Source of the DNA: Metaphire vulgaris
Lineage: Eukaryota > Annelida > Clitellata > Crassiclitellata > Megascolecidae
Length of the DNA: 64,000 nt
Assembly: GCA_018105865.1 (NCBI GenBank)
Contig: CM030832.1
Coordinates: 24,729,908 to 24,793,907 of the forward strand
Direction of reading: 5' to 3'
Below are positions 21,200 through 32,552 of the stretch, in pieces. The position numbers and the translations under genes are program-made. Position 1 is the stretch's first letter; each line of letters starts with the position of its first letter. The notes under the pieces were generated by a model. The model did no database searches. It saw only the letters and a program-made list of their open reading frames with translations, and had not been told where the DNA came from.

Positions 21200-22480
21200 G
21201 CAATGGACAAGATCTGGAAAAGCAAAGCAATAAGCACTGAAAAAGGAAAGTACTCGAAACCTGTAGCTTCAGCAGCTTTTTACATGGATACGAAACATCA
21301 CCAAATACTTGGAACGAAGAATATTAGCCTTCGAAAGGAAGTCTTATAAAAAAATACTACGAATCGGATGGGTCGAAAAACACACAAATGAAGAACTATA
21401 CTTGAGAATACAACAACCAAAACAAACGGTGCCGCAAAGAGTAAAACAAAAGAAACTCCATCTTTTTGGACACATATGCAGAATGAAAGAGGGCATTGAG
21501 GTCAAAGCTTTAATGTTTGGAATAATGGACGGTGCCAATAATAAAGGAAGAATACACACGGATTGGTGTGATGATATTGATGAATGGCGTAGAAACAGTT
21601 TACAGGATCTTATTATTATTATTATTATTATTATTTCTAGATGATTTATTAAACGCTATAACATAGCTAGTGCTAAAATCAAGAGCGATTTACAGATGTT
21701 CATAAGATGCGCGAAATAAGTGAGTCTTGAGGGCAGTCGCAAACGCCTCGGGGGATGTGATGGATGTCACTGAGGCGGGAAGAGAGTTCCAAAGAAGGGG
21801 TTGCCGCGTGTCACGGATCTTTCCCCAGCATCACCGAAGGAGGGGACATAAAGGTGAATTCGCTTGTTTGATCGCAGCTGCTTACGACAGTCAGTCGGCA
21901 TCGGCCGCTGTATGAGCGCAGAAATGTACTCCGGGCAGAGAGGGTCGTGCAGTGCTCGGAATGTGACCATACAGCGTTTGTAAGCTATACGCTCCGAGAT
22001 CTTCAACCAGTGTAGCCGTTCCTTTAGCAATGGAGTCGCGTGATCCTTCCATCTCGCGCTGAAGATCAATCGGGCCGCAGCGTTCATGACCGACTGAAGA
22101 CGGTCAAGCTGATAGTCCGGAAGCCCCAGAAGAATGCTATTGCAATAATCCAACCTGGATAGCACTAGTACCCGGACTACGTGGATCGCTGCTGATGTTG
22201 AAATGTACCGTCGAATCTCTGCGATCTTGCGCAGCTGAAAGTAGCAGGCACGAGTTACGGAGCTCACTTGGCCGGCGAGGGATAGAGAGTCGTCAAGAAG
22301 TACACCCAGAAGGCGCACCTCCGTAGACGGAGCGATGACGGCATCACCGATCGTTAGAGGAGAACGATCTAATATAGTAACAGAGCAATGAATAGGAAAG
22401 AATGGCAGAAAAGTGTAGAGATGGCATTATACACAAACGGCGTTAAGCCCGCGGTTAATGATGATGATGATGGTGGCAAG
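21200..22480 (+). mobile_element. LINE C-terminal fragment, interrupted by another LINE
   Basis: Reads MERRILAFERKSYKKILRIG, then KKLHLFGHICRMKEG, DWCDDIDEWRR, an RTE-like C-terminus. It stops at 21610 where a minus-strand LINE enters, and resumes at 22371 with a tail ending in TTAATGATGATGATGATGG. The sequence GATCT borders the insertion on both sides (21606-21610 and 22366-22370). Confidence 0.7.
21611..22365 (-). mobile_element. LINE 3' end nested in another LINE
   Basis: Minus-strand frame from 22318 down to 21767: MRLLGVLLDDSLSLAGQVSS, RACYFQLRKIAEIRRYIS, SRLDYCNSILLGLPDYQLDR, KERLHWLKISERIAYKRC, ending near RSVTRGNPFF. Long open frame of 183 residues, CR1/L2 type, 5' truncated, with an ATT tail at 21611-21634. 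Confidence 0.85.
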
Positions 22481-22494
22481 AATAATAGAAAAAC

Positions 22495-23070
22495 CTATTT
22501 GTGTGCACTAGCTCACAGCTTTTAGAATAGACCTCGACTTAGACTAGACGCTTTCTAATTTGATACCTTTGAATTCTTTCGGTTTCTCAATCGTGGATAC
22601 TGTCGTTGATTATTGGATTTACTGTTCTAGTCTTATATCTCCTTGAATATGCTGGGATATTTATATTCAAGTATTTTTCACAATCAACGTTTTTTTTAGC
22701 TTCTTTGACAAGGCGATATAGTTACAAATTTTATTCATATTAACGATGCTGCTTTTTAATTGTGCTATACGGCATTGACACACAAACCATGATCCTTTTT
22801 CTGTTGATTCCCTTCTCATAGCTGATTGACCTGCAACAAAGTATCAGCGGCGCAAATGTATTAGCATTTACAGAGCGTGCATATAGTACTGATGGGATAT
22901 TGCAAAATTTTCATTCATTTAATGAGAACTGTAATTGATTCTATCAATGGATTTGTGCATTTACAATAACAATCAGAATTGGGAAATTTAGAAAGAGGGC
23001 TAATCATACGGCCATTGAAATTGATCTATGCCAATTAAATTAGGCTTGTCAACAACAAGAATGTGTTATG
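22495..23070 (+). repeat. Part of the lectin unit duplicated at 45925-46545
   Basis: GCTTTTAGAATAGAC, GACGCTTTCTAATTT, CAACAAAGTATCAGCGGCGC and GAAAGAGGGCTAATCATACG occur in the same order in both places, each within intron 4 of its lectin copy. Confidence 0.8.
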
Positions 23071-23626
23071 TCATAAACGTTTTTTCAAAACACGAAATTC
23101 TAATACTTAGACTGTGCCGACAATGCTTTTTGCTCCAAGTTGCACCAAAGGTATCTTTTATGGACGCACTTACAAAGCAGTAAGCCATGGGACAACTGCA
23201 ATAGGTAACAATGGAAACTTTGAAAGGGATAGCGCGATAGTACGACAAACCTTCGGAGCGAGGAAGGTTAAAGAAGACGACCCACACATTTGGCTAGATC
23301 TCTACTACATTTTCTCCGGGTATCCCAAGTTTCCGATGGTTATACACAGGCCTTGTCGTTAGATGCCGTACTGCCAAAGGTTTTTCTGAAATAAGCACAA
23401 TACGCGTACAATAGGTCTACCTTCTTGAGTTAAATGTATTTCTCGGATAATTGTCTCAGAATGAAACTTGTCTCTGTTGTTCCCCTCCCATTTCTTAACC
23501 CTGCTTGTTCTTTCTCTGGCGTATTATCTGTTCTCGATTTTAACCGCTGTGGCAAGATTGAAATGAAGAACTTATTAGCATGGCATAAGATTCTTAAGCC
23601 TCTGTAGTTGTGGCAATTCATGTTGT

Positions 23627-23630
<4 letters not shown>
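23070..23630. other. Intron 4 of copy 2, middle
   Basis: Small reverse-transcriptase debris on the minus strand near 23440-23620 (EKEQAGLRNGRGTTETSFIL). Otherwise nothing seen. Confidence 0.45.
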
Positions 23631-23685
<55 letters not shown>

Positions 23686-23761
23686 TAGGGTGGGTGAAAA
23701 ACATTTTTTCACATCAAGTGACATAGAAATACACCGTGTTTCAAATACATTTTTCACCCAC

Positions 23762-23836
<75 letters not shown>
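23630..23836 (+). repeat. TA repeats enclosing an 80-bp MITE
   Basis: Two TA runs (23630-23684 and 23766-23834) flank a short element at about 23685-23764. Its ends CTAGGGTGGGTGAAAAACAT and TACATTTTTCACCCACCTAA are inverted repeats. A TA target fits a Tc1/mariner-type MITE. Confidence 0.75.
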
Positions 23837-23838
<2 letters not shown>

Positions 23839-25877
23839 AAGTGCCCGCCAAACCAATGTAAAAATTTGAAGTTGAGAAATGTTAATGTGGTACCCCCTCA
23901 ACTTGTTACCCCGTATAAGAGCAGCAACAATGCAAAATTTCAGCTCTTTATGTCAACATTTACTGGTCGCTCAACATGTTGAAAGTTTAGTGTAAAATGC
24001 CATTTAGCGAATTTTCTAAACTTGCTTGTTGTGCAAATTTTATTGCTCAATGCCCAATGTCATTGGCATCTGCTACTTATCTATTTGAATATTTAAAAAA
24101 TATATGTATTTTCTATGATTACCATTTTTGTTTTTGCAGACACCATTTCGAATAATTATAATTATTAACTGTCAAACTAGCACTGCCACCGGTTAATATT
24201 TATAAGCATTAAACTGTAACAAGCGTGCTTTGTTATATACAATTAATTAATTATTTGGCAAATTATCATGTCTTTATTACCAACAACCAGTGTGTACAGT
24301 ACTGTTTTATGTCACTTATGGTTAATACTATGGGTAATAGTACAAATTTCAGGTTACGTATGAATAAACATATTTTGGCAAAATATTGTTGTAATATTAG
24401 ATGAAATTATGGAACGCATTATCAAATTTTATATCAGCAATTAATCTGCTTAAAGTAATTAGAATAGCTTGACTACAGTTTCGTGAACAGATGGCAAACG
24501 CTGGCAAATTTTGATCCATTCTTATCTTCAGTTGTAGGCTACACTGGGATGGCAAAATGTTGCCAGATACTGTAGGCTGTGAACAAGATGATAGGCTGCC
24601 AATCTTGGTATCAAGTTTTCAAGTGGAGCAGGTACTTAGTTTTCCAAACCCACCTATTTGTACCAAAGCAATGCAGTTATACAACAATGATTACAGAATG
24701 GGCATTCAAAGTCACGTGAAAGACATATGCCTCGACAGCTTTGAATACTGGCATACGAAGTGGAGTTTGTCATGATAGAGACCATGCTTTACTAGAACCT
24801 TTTGCATCTGGTATGCCAACTTCATGTGCATGAAGTAGTAGTTGATGATGTTTTTAGAGACTGTTGTGACCGATCATCTCTGGTCCAGATATTGGCTTAT
24901 TCATTTATTTATGGTACCCAGATCTATGTACCGAGTCCACTGGATGGTCAAGCTGCTGAAATGTGCAAAAGTGCGGATGTTTATAGAACAGCTCAAACAC
25001 GTGAAGAAACTGCAGTGAAGGAGATGAGCCTTTTTGGATGCCTGTTGTACGCAAAAACCTGGACATTATGTCCAAGACCAACAGCTGTTCCTGCCAATGA
25101 CCAGAACTTTTGTTAAGATAGCAAAATACTATGTGGCTTTGAACAAGGGCATTTCCGATGCTACAAATCAGCATACATATATGGTACCTGAGTGAGGAAG
25201 TAATAGCCTTTGCATTTTTGACGACATTGCAGACAGCCGCATTAAAACGAAAGATGAGCAATGCACTTAGTAGACAGAAACACCTAAAGGAATTCAGTTC
25301 AAGCCCAGTACCATTTCTGAAAAGGAGCTCAGTGGCTTTGTCATAAACAATACTAAGTCTTTCTTTAATGCTCTTGGCCTGAATGCTGATTTCCTCACAC
25401 ACCCACAGATCAAGACAGCTAGTAAAACCGTGATGAATTCAGGTAACCAAAAAATATCTCAACAGTACAGACCAAAGTATCCAGAAGCAAGAAAGTCGCT
25501 GTTTGTCGGTGCCAATGTTGATGTTCCACAGACCGCGCTAGAGACTTGAGACTCACTAGGCTTAATAGAATGGCAATTGATAATTTTCTTGGAGGCAATT
25601 GAACCTTCTAGTTCTTGAGAATATTTACAACAACTTAATTGTTAACCTGGTGCCTCACAGTATTAAAAGTATGCATTTAACTGTCGAATAACTTATATGG
25701 AATTTTCACGTGTAAAAATTTTCATCTATTTAAAAATCTGACAACTTTAGAGCAGTTGAGCAACCTTTAAATTAGATTTTAAAAATCTGAAAAAATTACG
25801 GAGAACTTACTTCACAGCACATAACAAAATGGGAGGGTACCACAGTAGAAATTAAGAACTTCAGTTTTGACGGGCAC

Positions 25878-25881
<4 letters not shown>
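23837..25881 (+). mobile_element. DNA transposon remnant with terminal inverted repeats
   Basis: TTAAGTGCCCGCCAAA at the left and TTTGACGGGCACCTAA at the right are near-perfect inverted ends, 2.05 kb apart, both lying against TA repeats. Inside, the plus strand carries broken frames: LPILVSSFQVEQVLSFPNPP, then LVQILAYSFIYGTQIYVPSP, LDGQAAEMCKSADVYRTAQT, EMSLFGCLLYAKTWTLCPRP. These look like one decayed protein. I do not recognise its family. A minus-strand open frame of 165 residues across 24905-25402 is its shadow. Confidence 0.55.

Positions 25882-25924
<43 letters not shown>
25882..25924 (+). repeat. TA microsatellite
   Basis: About 20 TA units on the right edge of the transposon remnant. 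Confidence 0.9.
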
Positions 25925-25927
<3 letters not shown>

Positions 25928-26186
25928 GATAATGGTGGCTTTTTAAAGTCGTTCAGAATAGTTTCAGTGTTCCATAGACTTCAGATTAGGAGAAAGGTAT
26001 AAAGTAATTAATTAGAATAAGAATTAGATAGCTAGCAAACTAATTAACCAAATTATTTGGAATTCTAAATTAAGTTGCCTACCACTGGCATGTATTTTTA
26101 CTTTATTGGTGTATATAGTATGTTTTAAAAACCTTTTCCCTAACCACTTGTTTAAGTAGTAGGCTAATATGCTAATCAATGCTTAG
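25925..26186 (+). repeat. Duplicated intron segment before exon 5
   Basis: Matches 47578-47837 before exon 5 of copy 3 (GGGATAATGGTGG, TTTTAAAAACC-type words and CTAATCAATGCTTAGG). Shows that the duplication includes this intron. Confidence 0.75.
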
Positions 26187-26470
26187 GAAAAGAATCTGGT
26201 AAATGTCTCTACAAGGAGTGGACCCATGGAGAAAAGATAGTATGGCTTGGCGCACAGACGACAGATCCAAACAAATGTAAAACTCCATTTGTCTGGAAAC
26301 CATTAGGAGCTGCTAACAAACCTTTCACCTACGCCTACTGGATTCCCAAAGCGCCTAATTGTGGTTTCAAGATGGAGAATTGCGCTATCCTTACGACGTC
26401 TCCAGACCTTAACTTTGGATGGGAAGACCTTTGGTGCGACGCTCCGCTCTGCTCCGTCTGCGAATTCTAA
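26187..26470 (+). CDS. Lectin copy 2, exon 5 (C-terminal half of CTLD2, stop)
   Basis: Final exon, 2 + 282 bases including TAA, so it joins exon 4 in phase 1 (A plus GA gives Arg). The peptide runs KESGKCLYKEW, then IVWLGAQTTDPNKC, then FVWKPLG, then IPKAPNCGF, then MENCAILTT, then WEDLWCD and ends CSVCEF. KAPN replaces EPN and WED replaces WND, so the usual sugar-calcium site lacks two of its ligand residues, while the Glu of ENC remains. The tail is short and soluble. Confidence 0.92.
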
Positions 26471-26596
26471 GAAATGTCTAAAGAACACTTACTGAGCTCA
26501 GGTCTCAACTAAAAAAACTATATATTCTGCTGTGAAATATTAACAAAAAGTCATATGTATTTTACATAAATATTACATAAACTTAATACATGACCG

Positions 26597-26602
26597 ATTA
26601 AA
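26597..26602 (+). promoter_or_regulatory. Candidate polyadenylation signal of lectin copy 2
   Basis: ATTAAA lies in the segment GATTAAAGAGCATCAAATC about 130 bases after the stop. The same segment is conserved after copy 3 at 48258, which supports a shared 3' end. Confidence 0.5.
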
Positions 26603-26699
26603 GAGCATCAAATCTATATTACAATGTTGTTCATTCATTCATTCGCTTCGCGTGTTCATCCTTCATACAATAATTCAGTATTATTATTATTATTCCATG

Positions 26700-27060
26700 A
26701 CAATTTATATAGCGCTGTACGCATGGTTTAAAACCCAAAATCAAAAGCGTTTCGGTAACGCTGACATGTCAATGAAGGTCAGTAGATCGCTTGTACGGCG
26801 TAGGTCCGTTGCGCCATCCTCGTGCTGCGTGTGCTGTGGCCATGACAAAAGCCAGAGTGCCTGCCATTAGTGTAGGATTGTAGAGGGCAGGCTATCACCG
26901 ATCTGCTGGGGTCAGGTACTGCGTTGTCTGTAGGATGTCTTTTCCAAGCGTGAGCGATGACACGTGCAAGAACGCAGTGGGATGGGATGTTGATGCTGCT
27001 CTGTCGAGCCACATGACCGAAAAGGTATGGAGGGCCTCGTGCAGTGATGGCCATCGACTG
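26700..27060 (-). mobile_element. Old LINE C-terminal piece, minus strand, shared with copy 3
   Basis: Minus-strand words like YLFGHVARQSS and HPTDNAVPDPSRS, with stops, resemble the end of an RTE-like protein. The counterpart in copy 3 is at 48350-48690. Interrupted on the right by a younger LINE. Confidence 0.55.
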
Positions 27061-28158
27061 GAAAGGCGCCGCCAGATCCGGATCGCGCCCTGTTCGATGC
27101 GTGGTGCCCCAAGGATCGGTTCTCGGCCCGCTCCTGCTCATCCTCTACGTAGTGGACGTTAGAAAGATTGTCGATTCTTTTGGCTTGGCCTCACACGCAT
27201 ACGCGGACGACGTGCAGATCTTCTCTTCCTGCAAACTCGGAAGGTCGGACGACTTGCGGCTGCGCGTTCAAGACTGCATTTTAGCGATTATTATGAACTG
27301 GACTGCGACTAACCGCCTTGCTCTCAATCCGGGCAAGACGGAGCTGCTCTGGTTCAGCACCCCGATGAGGAGTCTCTTGATCAGTCGCATACCGTTCCTG
27401 ATCGGCGACGCGGCCGTTGTCCCGGTGACAGAAGCACGCTTCCTTTGGGGTCCTGCTGGACTCATCGCTGTCATTCGCTGAGCACCTAAGCAACGTGTGA
27501 TCCGGGTGTGCCTCCTCCATATGAGGCATACTGTATCTGCGAGAGCGACCGTTACATATCGACGGGAGCCGCTGTCCATCTAGCCCGCTCATTCATCTTA
27601 TCGCGATTGGATTACTCCAACAGTATTCTCCTAGGTCTGCGACGTATCAGCTCAATCGGCTAGAACCAGTCCTTAATGCATCGACCCGTTTGATTTTTCG
27701 CGCCAGGTGACACGATCATGTTACCCCATTATTAAGGGACAAACTACACTGGGTCAAGGTGCCCGAGCAGATCGTATACAAACGGTGTTGGCTTACATTA
27801 CGAGCCCTGCACGATACCTCCTGCCCGGAATACTTGACGACTCTGGTGCGAAGACGGGATCAGACAGACCGACGCTTGCAGCTTCGATCCAGCAGTCGGT
27901 CCCTCCTGCATGTCCCGCCTCCGTTGATGACAGTGAAACTCGGAGAAAGATCTTTGTCGCACGGGAACCCCCTCCTGTGGAATGCGCTTCTGGATGATGT
28001 GACCAAGGCCACCTCGGCCGGGACTTTTGCATGCAAGCTTAAGACGCACTTATTTAAGACCTCGTACAATTTAGCTATTTGACTGTAAAGCGCTTTTGTC
28101 TTTCGCCTTCGTCTTTTTACGGCGCTCTATAAATTGCCATGTATAGAATAGGATAGAT
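27060..28158 (+). mobile_element. LINE fragment inserted after copy 2 only
   Basis: Reads ARSGSRPVRCVVPQGSVLGP, then the YADD box (HAYADDVQIFSS), NRLALNPGKTELLWFST, then after frameshifts LDYSNSILLGL-like, EQIVYKRCWLTLRALHDTSC and LWNALLDDVTKATSAGTFAC. 3' part AAGCGCTTTTGTCTTTCGCC. 5' truncated and broken in at least two places. The matching place after copy 3 (about 48650) lacks it. Confidence 0.85.
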
Positions 28159-28159
28159 T

Positions 28160-29500
28160 CACTGATTACAGGACAGCCTATGTTATTATTACTGCGTTGG
28201 TCGCAAAGTCGTTTCTACCAGAATTTAGGTTCTGCAACTTGATTTTTTGTCCAGGACAAATGTAGTACTAGTTTGGAAGCCGTTGCTCGAGTGATGTTGC
28301 AATATCTCAAGTATTGTAGGCCCCTACGTTATATTCATTGTGGACAGTTATTTAGATTAGCATGCAGGTCCCGAGAGCTTAATATTATTAAGCGAGCGAG
28401 CTGTTGACAATGCATTTTTGTTATTTTGGCACTTTCCAATTGAAATAATGAAGACAACAATTGTTTGACATTATTATGAATTCACTATTAGAATATGCGC
28501 GCTTTAGATGGCAGGTTCGAATTTTCGACATTTAAATGAAATATTCAAAGTTTAAAGAAGATCGCTCGAATATGCTGTGGGATGGTTAGTAAGTCGATCG
28601 AGGGATGACCCGCGTCTTAAGATATCTGGTCCATTTAATGACAGGTTTATAAAAAAACAAAAGCACAATTCATTGCATATTATGGTGTAGACTTTAAATC
28701 ACCCATGAAATACGTTAATGACAAAGTAAGTAAGTAAAATCTCGTTAATTCCTATAGCGCTTTCAAAAACAGCACCGAAGTAACTCCTTATTCCTAGACG
28801 CTTAATCTTAAAACGATGTAGCTATAGCCAAAGGTGGAGTCATTCATGCACGGTAATTTAATCCAAAGGGGCAGTGGCTGGGACGTTACAGCTATGGAGG
28901 AAATGATTTTTTGAATAGTAGCCCATGCATTGTCTGGTCTAGGATTATTTTGCATGTATGTACAGTTGTACACTATCTAATATACACAATATCTTTATTT
29001 ATATCAGCATTGAAAAAACGCAAGGTCAGACAATACAAGTATCAAGTTACCGTATAAATCAAATTTAATAAAATATTAGAAATTTGCAATTATTTTTCCA
29101 TTAACGTCCTGAAAATAATGGTTTTACAATAAACACCGATTTACCCGATCTGACAGAAGCGGAAGTAGTATTAATTATAACAGTTCATCGAATAATTGTT
29201 TTAACTCTATGGCAACGAAATTAGCGAATGCCATTACATAAAGAAACATTTGAATGCTCGCATTGGCGTAATTCTGGCATCAACATCATGAGGGGATAAT
29301 TTTGTTGACCATAAGCACAAAACATTGGGGATTATTGATACTCTATCAACTACTACTAATTATTGGGGGGACCGTCCCTAGCCGTGCCTCCTCGGTCTAC
29401 GCTCTTGGCTATAAGAATCCAGGAAATGACATGATCAGTTGATCACCGAAGAGATGATCAAATGTGGAGATGGCATCCTTATGCATATATAAGGCCTATG
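28160..29500. other. 3' flank of copy 2 and intergenic DNA
   Basis: 28165-28330 matches 48690-49075 and 55481-55540 (GCAACTTGATTTTTTGTCC and GTTGCTCGAGTGATG), which marks the end of the duplicated unit. Beyond that nothing is recognised except short AT-rich DNA and CCTATAGCGCTTTC words of LINE/SINE type at 28750. Confidence 0.5.
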
Positions 29501-29502
29501 TA

Positions 29503-29760
29503 CAGGCCCGTCGAGAGAAATTCCGGGCCCCTGCGCAGAATAAAATTTATTGACGACCCTTTTTTGCTTGTCAGCCTCTTTTACATCTTAAAATTAGCTG
29601 ATGACATTTTTTCCACGCCGGGCCTCCCTTTTTCTCGCCGGGCCTCTCCACTTCAGAGTCATTATTCATTTTATTGTTAATTATACGTATTAATCATGGG
29701 CCCGGCCCCCCAGACCGCCGGGCCTCTGTGCAGTTGCTCCTGCCCCACTCGGCGGCCCTG
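29503..29760. mobile_element. hAT-like MITE, 258 bp, exact target duplication
   Basis: Starts CAGGCCCGTCGAGAGAAATT and ends CACTCGGCGGCCCTG. CCTATGTA stands on both sides. A larger relative lies at 46883-47514. Confidence 0.9.
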
Positions 29761-29789
29761 CCTATGTACAGTAGCATAATATGTAAAGT

Positions 29790-30310
29790 AGGCAAGATGC
29801 CAACTGAATGGACAAAATCAGTTCAGGTGCTGTTGCATTATAAATGAATTATGGCGAAATGCATAATCTCCAAACCAATGGTCATCTTGGGAAGTACCAA
29901 TGATTATTCTGACCGAAAGACTAAAGACCAACATGGAAGAATATCTGACCGATGAACAAGCTGGCTCAGGAAATGACCGAATTACTATGCAACAGATACT
30001 GACACTGAGATTGTAGGCTGAGAAATCAAGAAGGAAAAGCAAAAGAACCTACTATTGCGTCATCGAATTTCAAAAGCACGTTATACCATACATATATCAC
30101 ACAGTAGACAGGGCTGCACTAGCCTATAATCACATGAATCGGACTAGAAATGATTTCGACTGCTAATCGACATCAGCAGCATCTCAAGATCAACTGTGCG
30201 AATCTGCGGAGAACTTGAAACATGGTTTTCAAGAAGCACCGGGACAAGACAAGGAGATCGCAGACATTTGACTCGAAACCACCCTCAGCAAATTGAATTA
30301 GTTTCATAAA
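29790..30310 (+). mobile_element. LINE reverse-transcriptase fragment
   Basis: Plus-strand frame pieces RLKTNMEEYLTDEQAGSGND, RITMQQILTLRL, then ISRSTVRICGELETWFSRST, GTRQGD are the fingers and palm of an RTE-like reverse transcriptase, interrupted by stops. Continues into a segment like the one at 13440. Confidence 0.65.
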
Positions 30311-30525
30311 ACTACATTGGCAGCAAATGCATCAATCAAATTAAATAAAGAACATGCAAATAAATGTCAACATATTAATGTCATTTAAACTCTAGCGGCA
30401 GGGTGTGTGAGGTATGCGAAATAAATTGGCTTTCACTTCATTTATTAATTCATATAATAATTTTTAAATTATAGATGACGAGCGAAATTCTGACATGCGC
30501 TTCTAGTCACTTAGCAAACGGTTAT

Positions 30526-31613
30526 TTATAATATTAAGATTCTTGCTCTGATTGTCCAGTTTGTCTGTTACCTTCGAGCGTTCTGATTGGTCACCAATCG
30601 ACGTTGCGAAGTCGAATGCGTAACCACTGTCCTGGGCTGTGCACGAGGCTGTTGCCATTGACAACCATTGTCTATTGTTTAATCAAAACTGTGTAACAAT
30701 CGAATTGCGTAACCTCTGTCCTGGGCTGTGCACGAGGCTGTTGCCAAAGGAGCGTTCGAAGCGTCTTGACAACCATTGTCTCCATTATTTTCCCTAATCA
30801 AACCCCTCCCCTCCCCACCGTTCCCCTCCCGCCCCCTCTTTCCATCCCCCTTCCCTCTCCCAACCCCCTTCCGTCTTAACCCCCTTCCTCCACCCCTCTT
30901 CCCAACTCCCTTCCATCCCAACCTCAAACCCCCCAACCATCCCTTTGTTCCATTTCCCTCTCCCCATCCAAATGTGCAACTCAAACAAAGTTTCAAATGT
31001 TCCGTTTAGTACTTTAAACTTTAAAGGTCCCTTTTTATAATTCCTTACGTTTCCCTCGATTCCATCAATTAGTTAAATTAAATGCATGTTTGCAGCGCCG
31101 AATGGTGAATAGGAGCTTCGTATAGCGCCTATATCTCAGCGGTTATAAACCTTAGAAAGACGCCGCTTCGCTTACGTGTAAGCAGTTTATGTTTAATTTG
31201 TTTGTTGGAATATTCGTTGCGAACGAAGCGAGCCGCCTGCACTGCGAGCGAAGAGAGAAGCGCCACTGCCAGTCGTTCTGAATCTTAGGCTTCGCGAAGC
31301 GAAATGCGACGCGAAGCGAAATGCGACGCGAAGTTTGACGAACGGCGTACGTTGCATCGTCAGCGTCATAGTGTAGGCCCACAACTCGCGAACGCGAAGC
31401 GGCGACGCGAAGCGAACGGCCACGCGAAGCGTTTGACGAAGCGTACGTTGCAGCGTCAGAGCTTCGCGAAGCGAACGGCCACGCGAAGCGGCTTTGACGT
31501 GGCGTATGTACGTCATTGAAACGTTGTTCTGCTGCATGAATTCAATGATTGGGTTTTAGTATTATCCTGCACTGCGAGCGAAGCCAGCGCGAGCGAAGCG
31601 AGCATCTTTATAG
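30526..31613 (+). mobile_element. Helitron copy, long form
   Basis: Left end TTTATAATATTAAGATTCTT, related to TCTATAATATTAAGATCC of the other copies. Right end CGAAGCGAGCATCTTTATAG. Internal parts are an approximately 85-base-spaced direct repeat (CTGTCCTGGGCTGTGCACGA at 30628 and 30717), a C-rich pyrimidine block (30780-30975) and a dense array of GCGAAGCG/CGCTTCGC words (31220-31500). No Rep/helicase frame, so non-autonomous. Confidence 0.6.
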
Positions 31614-32167
31614 TCTATCATATTAAGATCCTTATCTGTATATCTGTCTGTTAACTTCAAGCGTTCTGATTGGTTGACTATTGGTAGACAGTTTAGACCG
31701 TTTAGTCCTTACGTCGCGATGCGTTGGTGGGCGAGCGTTGACTATTGGTAGACGGTTTAGTCCTTACGTCGCGATGCGTTGGTGGACGATGTTCGAAGAC
31801 GACGCTGCTATTGGTAACAATTGTTCGTAGAATCGTAGTTTAACACGGTTTAGTCGAGTCATTGCAGCGTCAGAGGGCTGGGCGTGCGACGACGTTGCTA
31901 TTGGTAACAATTGTTCGCAGCCTGAGGTAGTTGCGCAATTTTAACGTACATTTTAACGTACACAAAAAATACGTGTACAGCGTCACAAATGGCCACAGTT
32001 GCGTGATTTTAACGTACATAGGCCTAATTATTACGTGGCGCAGAGCTTGGCTAGGTGGCGATCATTGAAATGTTGTTCAGCATGAACTCAATGATTGTGT
32101 ATTAGGTATAGGTATTGGATTAGTATTATCCTGCACTGCGAGCGAGCGAGCGAAGCCATCTTTCTAG
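31614..32167 (+). mobile_element. Helitron copy, 554 bp, directly abutting the previous one
   Basis: Starts TCTATCATATTAAGATCC, ends AGCGAAGCCATCTTTCTAG, followed by host T. Closely related to the 530-bp element at 52468-52997 in reverse (shared CAAGCGTTCTGATTGGTTGA and TCGCGATGCGTTGGTGG). Ends TC and CTAG are those of Helitrons. Confidence 0.78.
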
Positions 32168-32311
32168 TCATGTTATAAAAACCTCAATAAAACAACTTTA
32201 AATTAAGCTCCTGTCCGAGAAGCTTTGATGAATCTCCTGCAGAGTTTTTAAAACAGTATTTCAACATTTGTACTCATAGAAAAGATTTTTTTAATTCATA
32301 AAATAATTTGC

Positions 32312-32544
32312 ACTAGGTGAACATGATAAGAAACGAATATTTTAATCAACGATATCAACTGCAGCTGCAAAGCAGCGGGAAATAAATCGCATGGAGTATT
32401 GTAGATCAATTGTATTTGCATATTGAGTTACCTTTTACTTTACATGAAAAGGATTCGTTTGTTCATAAAGCATCAAGCATCGGTGGCAATTTATGTTGCG
32501 TTTCAAGTCATAAGACTCATTGCAGCGCTGTGGCAGGTACAATA
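32312..32544 (+). promoter_or_regulatory. Conserved upstream block of lectin copy 3
   Basis: Second member of the shared block: ACATGATAAGAAACGAATAT, GATATCAACTGCAGCTGCAA (CAGCTG at 32362), the octamer ATTTGCAT at 32414, and GTTGCGTTTCAAG. It now lies about 7 kb from its exon 1 because several transposons entered between them. A hAT-like MITE begins right after it at 32553. Confidence 0.5.
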
Positions 32545-32552
32545 CTTTTTAG

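Noticed and set aside
23575..23901. Minus-strand frame of Ile-Tyr repeats
   Set aside because: Translation of the TA repeats.
24905..25402. Minus-strand open frame of 165 residues
   Set aside because: It lies opposite a decayed plus-strand transposon protein; it has no recognisable motif, so I treat it as a shadow.
30776..31009. Pro-rich frame in the C-rich block
   Set aside because: Composition effect of a pyrimidine-rich stretch within a Helitron.
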